Shown here: one piece after another, positions 58,794 to 64,000 of the stretch | Layout: every line of letters starts with the position of its first letter | Position numbering within the stretch: position 1 is the stretch's first letter | Source of the DNA: Clarkia xantiana subsp. parviflora | Lineage: Eukaryota > Streptophyta > Magnoliopsida > Myrtales > Onagraceae | Reading direction: 5' to 3' | Length of the DNA stretch: 64,000 nucleotides | Assembly (NCBI GenBank): GCA_036873135.1 | Contig: JAPTYO010000008.1 | Location: 34,126,761 to 34,190,760, forward strand | Position numbers and translations under genes: made by a program | Notes under the pieces: generated by a model | What the model was told of the DNA's origin: nothing | What the model saw: the letters and a program-made list of their open reading frames with translations, nothing else | Databases searched by the model: none

Positions 58794-59248
58794 TGCCTTC
58801 TACTCGATCGATGGCGGCTGGCAAGCACAGAAGACAGGGACAATCCGGTGGTTCCCGTCACCCCGCTGCAACAAATCTGGATTCAGTACCAGAACAGGAA
58901 GAAAACCAGAACCATCCCCCGGCTGAGCTCTCCCAGACAGGGGGGAACAATGGAGATCCCGAAGATATTGCTCCTCAGCACCAGGGCAATAGGGGGCAGG
59001 AGGCTCCCCCAGCTACAGACTTGACCAGGGCCGTGGCGGAAGCCATGCCCATGTTTCTGGCAGCCGTGGAGGCTCTCTTGGATCGGAGAGAGGCCGCGAG
59101 GAGGCAGGAGGAGATGCCCCCGTTGGAGGAAGTGGCCCTGCCAACAGAGGGTCGGAACGCACAGGAAGTCCCACCCCGAGGCCAGGACAGAAGTAGGGCG
59201 ACCGGTCAGCCGGAGAGGTTCGTGGTTGATGGACCAGGACCAGTATAG
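58794..59248 (+). pseudogene. gag: A2 gag N-terminus, ended by an amber codon
   Basis: Starts MPSTRSMAAGKHRRQGQSGG at 58794 and ends at TAG (59246-59248), where A1 has CAG. The same frame continues immediately. Rich in Glu/Gln/Pro, with an Ala/Met helix (AVAEAMPMFLAAVEALLDRR) that is also in A1. Unless read through, this stop blocks gag-pol. Confidence 0.85.
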
Positions 59249-62200
59249 CACAGGACCATTCCCTTGAATGGTCCCATCACTCCCGACCAGGTGGTAAAAA
59301 TCGTGAACATCTGCATGGGAGAACAGAAACCATTAGTGTCGGAGCTAAGGGATCGATCCACTCATCCCTTCGTTCCCCGACTCATCGACACCCTAGCCCC
59401 GCCTGGGCTAGGCATCCCCACGATAAAGGAGTACGATGGCGAAGGAGATCCAGTTCGCCATGTCCAGAAACACCTCATGGCGTGTCTGGGAAGAGCCCCG
59501 AGTGAAGACATAGTGTGTACGCTATTCCCGAACACACTTGGAGAAAGAGCCCTGACCTGGTTCTTTAGTCTGCCCCCAGGCTGCATCACTTGCTGGGCAG
59601 ATATGCATGATCGATTCATTCAGCAGTACCAGGGTCGAAGACGTTTATTGAAGAGCGTGAGGTCCCTGACTCAGGTGGTGCAGAGGCCCGACGAATCACT
59701 GGCTCATTATTACCAGCGGTACACGGCCAGTGTGGCAGAGATCGACAAAGAAATCTCGGAAGGTGAGACCATCCGTACCTTCATTCGGAACTTAACGGCC
59801 CCCTATGGTTCCGACCTGATGCACAGTGTGGCGGAGAAAGCTGTGTGGAATATGGAGGCACTACAGAAGAGGGTGAAACGGCAAATCGATGTCCAAGAGT
59901 CGAAGATAGCCGCGGGAGAACTGGAGCCCCCAAAGTCGAACAAAGGGAAGCCGTCGTCTAAACCTTCTGACGATCGCAAATCAAAAGGTAAACCTGACAG
60001 TAGTAGGAATCGAGGCCGCCCGGATCGGAGGGACGATAGGCGCTCTTCAAGGAAGGATAAGCGGGAGGATCTCGACATTCCTCTCAACTGCTCCATGGCG
60101 GAAGTGCTGACAGTCATGGAACGACAAGGTATATCCAGGTACCCTCCAAAGAAGGATGGAGAATTCTTGGGATCTCGTACGGATCTCTACTGCCGATTTC
60201 ACCGCGCAAATGGCCACGACACCAACCACTGTCGAGAACTGAAGAAGGAGATCGAAAAGCTGATCCAGAAGGGGAAGCTCAAAGAATTTGTCGGGGATAA
60301 GCGGTGTCGATCTCGCTCTCGGTCCCGATCGCGGTCCCGTTCCCGATCCCGCGATCGGTCCCCAAAGAAGAAGAGAACCGATCCAGAGTCATCCAGTGCT
60401 TGCAAGGAGAGACGGGGCACTATCAACGTGATCCACGGAGGATTTGCTGCTGGAGGTGATACTTCATCCGCCCGAGAAGTCTATGCCTCTAGAATCCCTA
60501 CGGCGGTGGTGTTGGGTAAGAGGTCCCGATCCTGGACCTTGAAAGAAGAGATGGTAATCTCCTTTTCGTCGGAAGATCTCATAGGCGTGGAGACTCCGCA
60601 CGACGATGCCTTGGTGGTAACCTTGGATGTAGACGGGTTTGAAATGAAGAGAATTCTAATCGACGGAGGGAGCTCCTCCGACATTCTATTCATGGATGCG
60701 CTGGAGGCTATGGGGAAAACAAAGAAAGATCTGAAGGAAGCAAACTTCCCGATGGTCGGGTTCTCTGGCTCAACCTCCTATCCGCTAGGAGTAATCACCT
60801 TACCAGTGGAGTTTGGTAGCGGGTGGAAATCAGAAAGAAGGAACGTGGAGTTCGTGGTAGTCGATTCCGCGGGGACCTACAACGCGATCATCGGAAGAAC
60901 CACCATTAACCCCCTGATGGCGGTCGCCTCGACAGTGCACCAGAAGATGAAGTTCCCGACCGACCATGGAGTCGGAGAGGTTAAAGGCGACCAGGTGGCT
61001 TCTCGAAAATGTTATGTTAACGCCACCCGAAGGAGGAGACGAGAGGCCATGACTGTCCTTCAGACAGACACGGATCCTAGAGAAGAGTTTGGGCGTCCCG
61101 CCCCCGTAGAAGATCTGAAAGAAGTCGAGATCGACGGACCCCAGAGGAAGGTGAAAATCGGGTCTGCCCTGACTGAAGAGACAGCCCAGAAATTAATTGA
61201 ATTATTGAAGGAGTTCAAGGAGCTGTTTGCCTGGTCCCCCAGCGATATGCCAGGAATCAGCCCCGATGTGATCGTACACGAGCTGAAGATAGATCCCGCG
61301 ATCAAGCCTATCACGCAGAAAAGGCGTCCGATGGGCACAGACAAGAAGATCGCGATCCAGCAGGAGGTGGGCAGGTTGCTCGATGCTGGGATTATTAAGG
61401 AGCTCCGATTCCAGACTTGGGTTGCTAATCCAGTGCTGGTGAAGAAAACTAACGGGAAATGGCGAATGTGTGTGGACTTTCGCGACTTGAACAAGGCTTG
61501 CCCAAAGGACTGTTACCCACTCCCGAGAATCGACCAGTTGGTGGATGCCACGTCGGGACATGAGCTGTTGAGTTTCATGGATGCGTATTCAGGCTACAAC
61601 CAGATCAAGATGGCCAAGGAAGACGCTCCCCATACAGCGTTCTATGCGGACAGTGACATCTATCACTACGATGTCATGCCTTTCGGGTTGATCAATGCTG
61701 GGGCCACCTACCAACGGATGGTGAACAAACTGTTTGGAGATATGCTGGGAGAAACCATGGAAGCTTATGTGGATGATATGCTGGTGAAGTCCCGACAAGC
61801 CGAGGATCATGTGCACAACCTTACCATGGCATTTGAGCGGATGAGGCTCCATCAAGTTCGCTTGAACCCGACGAAATGCGCCTTCGGAGTCCACTCAGGG
61901 AAGTTTTTGGGCTTTATGGTGAGTCAGAGAGGAATTGAGGTGAATCCTGAGAAGCTGAGGGCAATCGAGGAGATGCAGTCTCCGATAAACCATCGAGAGG
62001 TACAAGTGCTGAATGGCCGACTAGCTGCAATGAATCGATTCTTATCCAAAGCCAGCGACCGATCAATGCCGTTTTTTGAAGTCCTGAGGGCCAACAAGAA
62101 ATTTGAATGGACCGCCAAGTGTGAAGAGGCGTTCCAAGCACTCAAGCAGCACCTTCGCACCCTCCCGCCGTTGGCAAAACCGGTTCCAGGCGAGCCGCTC

Positions 62201-64000
62201 TACCTTTATTTGGCTGTTTCTGAATTTGCCATAAGCTCTGTGTTAGTAAAGATTGTCGAGGGTAATCAAGTCCCCGTTTATTATGTAAGCAAGGCGTTTG
62301 CCAAGTCTGAATTAAACTATCTCGCCGTTGAGAAGTACCTCTTTGCGTTGATTATTACTGCTCGGAAGCTAAGGCCTTATTTCCACGCACACGAGATTAC
62401 CGTGCTGACGAACCAGCCTTTGAAGCATTTTTTGAACCGACCGGATGCGTCGGGAAGGTTAGTGAAATGGGCAGTAGAGCTTAGTGAGTTTCGCATACAC
62501 TTCGCCCCTAGAACAGCCATTAAAGGCCAGGCATTGACGGATTTTATAGCAGAATCTACAGCCCCCGATCTGGAAGAAGCGGGCCCTGTAGAGGGGGCAA
62601 CCATGGAGGTCCCGATCGAAGAACAACTAGAGAGGGCAGAGCAATCAAAACAGCCAAACAAGGAAAATACCTGGGAGATGTACACGGATGGCTCCGCGAG
62701 TTCGGACGGATCAGGAGCGGGCTTTTTGTTGATACCACCGGGCGAAGGTGAACCGCTCCGATACGCCTTGGCTTTAACATTCAAGGCCACAAACAACGAA
62801 GCGGAGTATGAAGCTCTTATCACGGGCCTAAAAATTGCTAAGGGCACTGGAATCGATCACTTGAGAGTAAAGTGCGACGCAGCTTTAATCGTGAACCAGG
62901 TTCAAGGGCGATACGAAGCAAGGAGTCCAATAATGAAGAAGTATCCGCGAGAGGTACAAGCCCTGAAAGAGAGCTTCAAAAGCTTCGATATCGAGGCAAT
63001 TCCAAGGGAGGAAAATGTAGAGGCAGATGCCTTGAGCAAATTTGCCCTGGGGGCACCCTTGGAAGAAAATCGGAAGGTGCACTTCTTGGAGAAGGTGATC
63101 TTATCAAACATCGACCCAACACAGGTGTGCGCCATTGAAGCGAGATCGGAGGAGGAGCCAACGTGGATGACCCCGATAGTCGCGTACCTGACTACGGGGG
63201 CAGTCCCCGATGATCAAGTGGCAGCGGACAGGATACGTCGGATCGCGGCCAATTATGTGATGCTGGACAATCAGCTATACAAGAAGGGCTGGTTCTCGAC
63301 TCCGTACTTGAAGTGTGTAGCAGAACCCGACACCAATCGAATCCTGAAGGAGGTACACGAAGGGGTCGCGGCTTGTCATGAAGGGACCCGATCCATCATG
63401 AGAAAAGTGCTAAACTTAGGCTATTATTGGCCCACGATGAACAAAGAAGCGACGGCGATGGTCCGATCCTGCGACGCGTGCCAGAGGTACGCCCCGAGTA
63501 TCATGGCTCCGGCCGCTAATCTGACATCCATCAAGAGCGCGTGGCCCTTCGCGCAGTGGGGCATCGACTTGGTGGGACCTCTTCCACAAGCACAAGGTCA
63601 ATGTAAGTACTTACTCGTAGCTATCGATTATTTTTCGAAATGGATAGAGGCAAAGGCGTTGGCCAGAACAACGGGGAACCAGATCGTCAAGTTCCTCCAG
63701 ACCCACATCGTATCCAGATACGGGATTCCTAAGGTGGTGATCAGCGACAATGGTCCACCGTTTAACGGCTCTCAGGTGAGGGAGTATCTGGAAGAGTTGA
63801 ACATCGAGCATCAGACTGCTTCTGTACGCCATGCTCAGACTAACGGCCAGGTGGAATCAGCCAACAAAATCGTGATGGATGGCCTAAAGAAGAGGGTCTA
63901 TGCCTTGAAGGGCAAGTGGCTGAACAAACTGGAAAACGTGCTTTGGGCTGTTAGAACGACACCCAAACGATCAACTGAAAACGTGCTTTGGGCTGTTAGA
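59249..64000 (+). CDS. gag-pol: A2 gag-pol polyprotein, open to the window edge (partial)
   Basis: The frame stays open for 1584 codons to the window's last base. Domains: gag core (about 59410-59950); zinc-knuckle-like C-x2-H-x4-H-x4-C (from 60191); RS tract (60307-60370); protease LIDGGSSSDILF (GAC at 60662); reverse transcriptase with YVDDM (from 61766); first RNase H (about 62100-62520); second RNase H YTDGSASSDGSGAG (from 62681); integrase with HHCC finger (about 63350-63483) and DDE residues at 63566, 63746 and 63854. All motifs are intact, unlike A1. An in-frame 45-bp duplication (63932-64000) breaks integrase homology at the very end. It would encode particle protein and all enzymes; the amber codon just upstream is the only visible block. 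Confidence 0.93.
63932..64000 (+). repeat. In-frame 45-bp tandem duplication in A2 integrase
   Basis: GAAAACGTGCTTTGGGCTGT begins at 63932 and again at 63977, a 45-base period, so the frame is kept. A1 continues instead with GGGGAGACTCCATTTGG at the matching place. Confidence 0.9.

Larger units (their letters stand above)
58038..64000 (+). mobile_element. Element A2: Tat-type Ty3/gypsy copy, runs off the window
   Basis: Second member of the A family with 5' LTR, degenerate primer site, gag and a long open pol. It supplies the reference reading for the lesions in A1. Its 3' half lies outside the window. Confidence 0.92.

Overview
The window is nuclear DNA from a flowering plant, most likely a eudicot. 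The evidence is two intron-bearing plant genes (a membrane-anchored ubiquitin-fold protein and ribosomal protein L7a), a plant-type tRNA-Asp, and a dense bed of plant transposon lineages. All identifications come from reading the sequence and from remembered family features; no database was searched.

Layout. 1-10.8 kb is the gene-bearing part: a foldback element (about 0.3-0.83 kb), the MUB gene (coding 1739-3616), tRNA-Asp (4710-4780, minus), an AT-rich stretch with Helitron-like termini and a large direct duplication (6834-8503), and RPL7A (coding 8919-10670). 10.8-23.1 kb is repeat territory: a hAT-type element with 8-bp target duplications (10980-12364), a LINE-like tract carrying a complete 1.2-kb TRIM (14123-15331, 5-bp target duplications), an old LTR element without recognisable pol (15460-19997), an unassigned LTR-like segment and several minisatellites.

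23.1-44.2 kb is a clean two-level nest. Element A1 (23116-44166) is a Ty3/gypsy element of the Tat type (two RNase H domains, no chromodomain seen) with target duplication TATAT. Its 3' LTR was split by element B (33722-44030, target duplication ATCGA), a 10.3-kb element with LTRs, PBS and PPT but no pol. A1 also carries, between pol and its 3' LTR and on the opposite strand, a TATA-headed, four-exon gene of about 856 codons with two premature stops. It resembles the 'putative gypsy-type transposon' domain family and is the most interesting feature here.

44.2-57.3 kb holds the other flank of A1, a self-nested Ty1/copia cluster (46.77-54.9 kb, mostly minus strand) and a fragmentary Ty3/gypsy element arranged pol-end, LTR, PBS, gag. 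57.3-64 kb is a second Tat-type copy, A2. It starts with two LTRs head to head (57315-58029 minus, 58038-58756 plus) separated by an 8-nt PPT-like spacer. After one amber codon its gag-pol frame stays open for 4.75 kb to the end of the window, so A2 looks much less decayed than A1.

How it fits together: A1 and A2 belong to one family. B shares their PBS, PPT style and U5-like motifs, so it may be a non-autonomous partner moved by their enzymes. The PBS of this group begins with the complement of a tRNA-Asp 3' end, the same kind of tRNA encoded at 4.7 kb.
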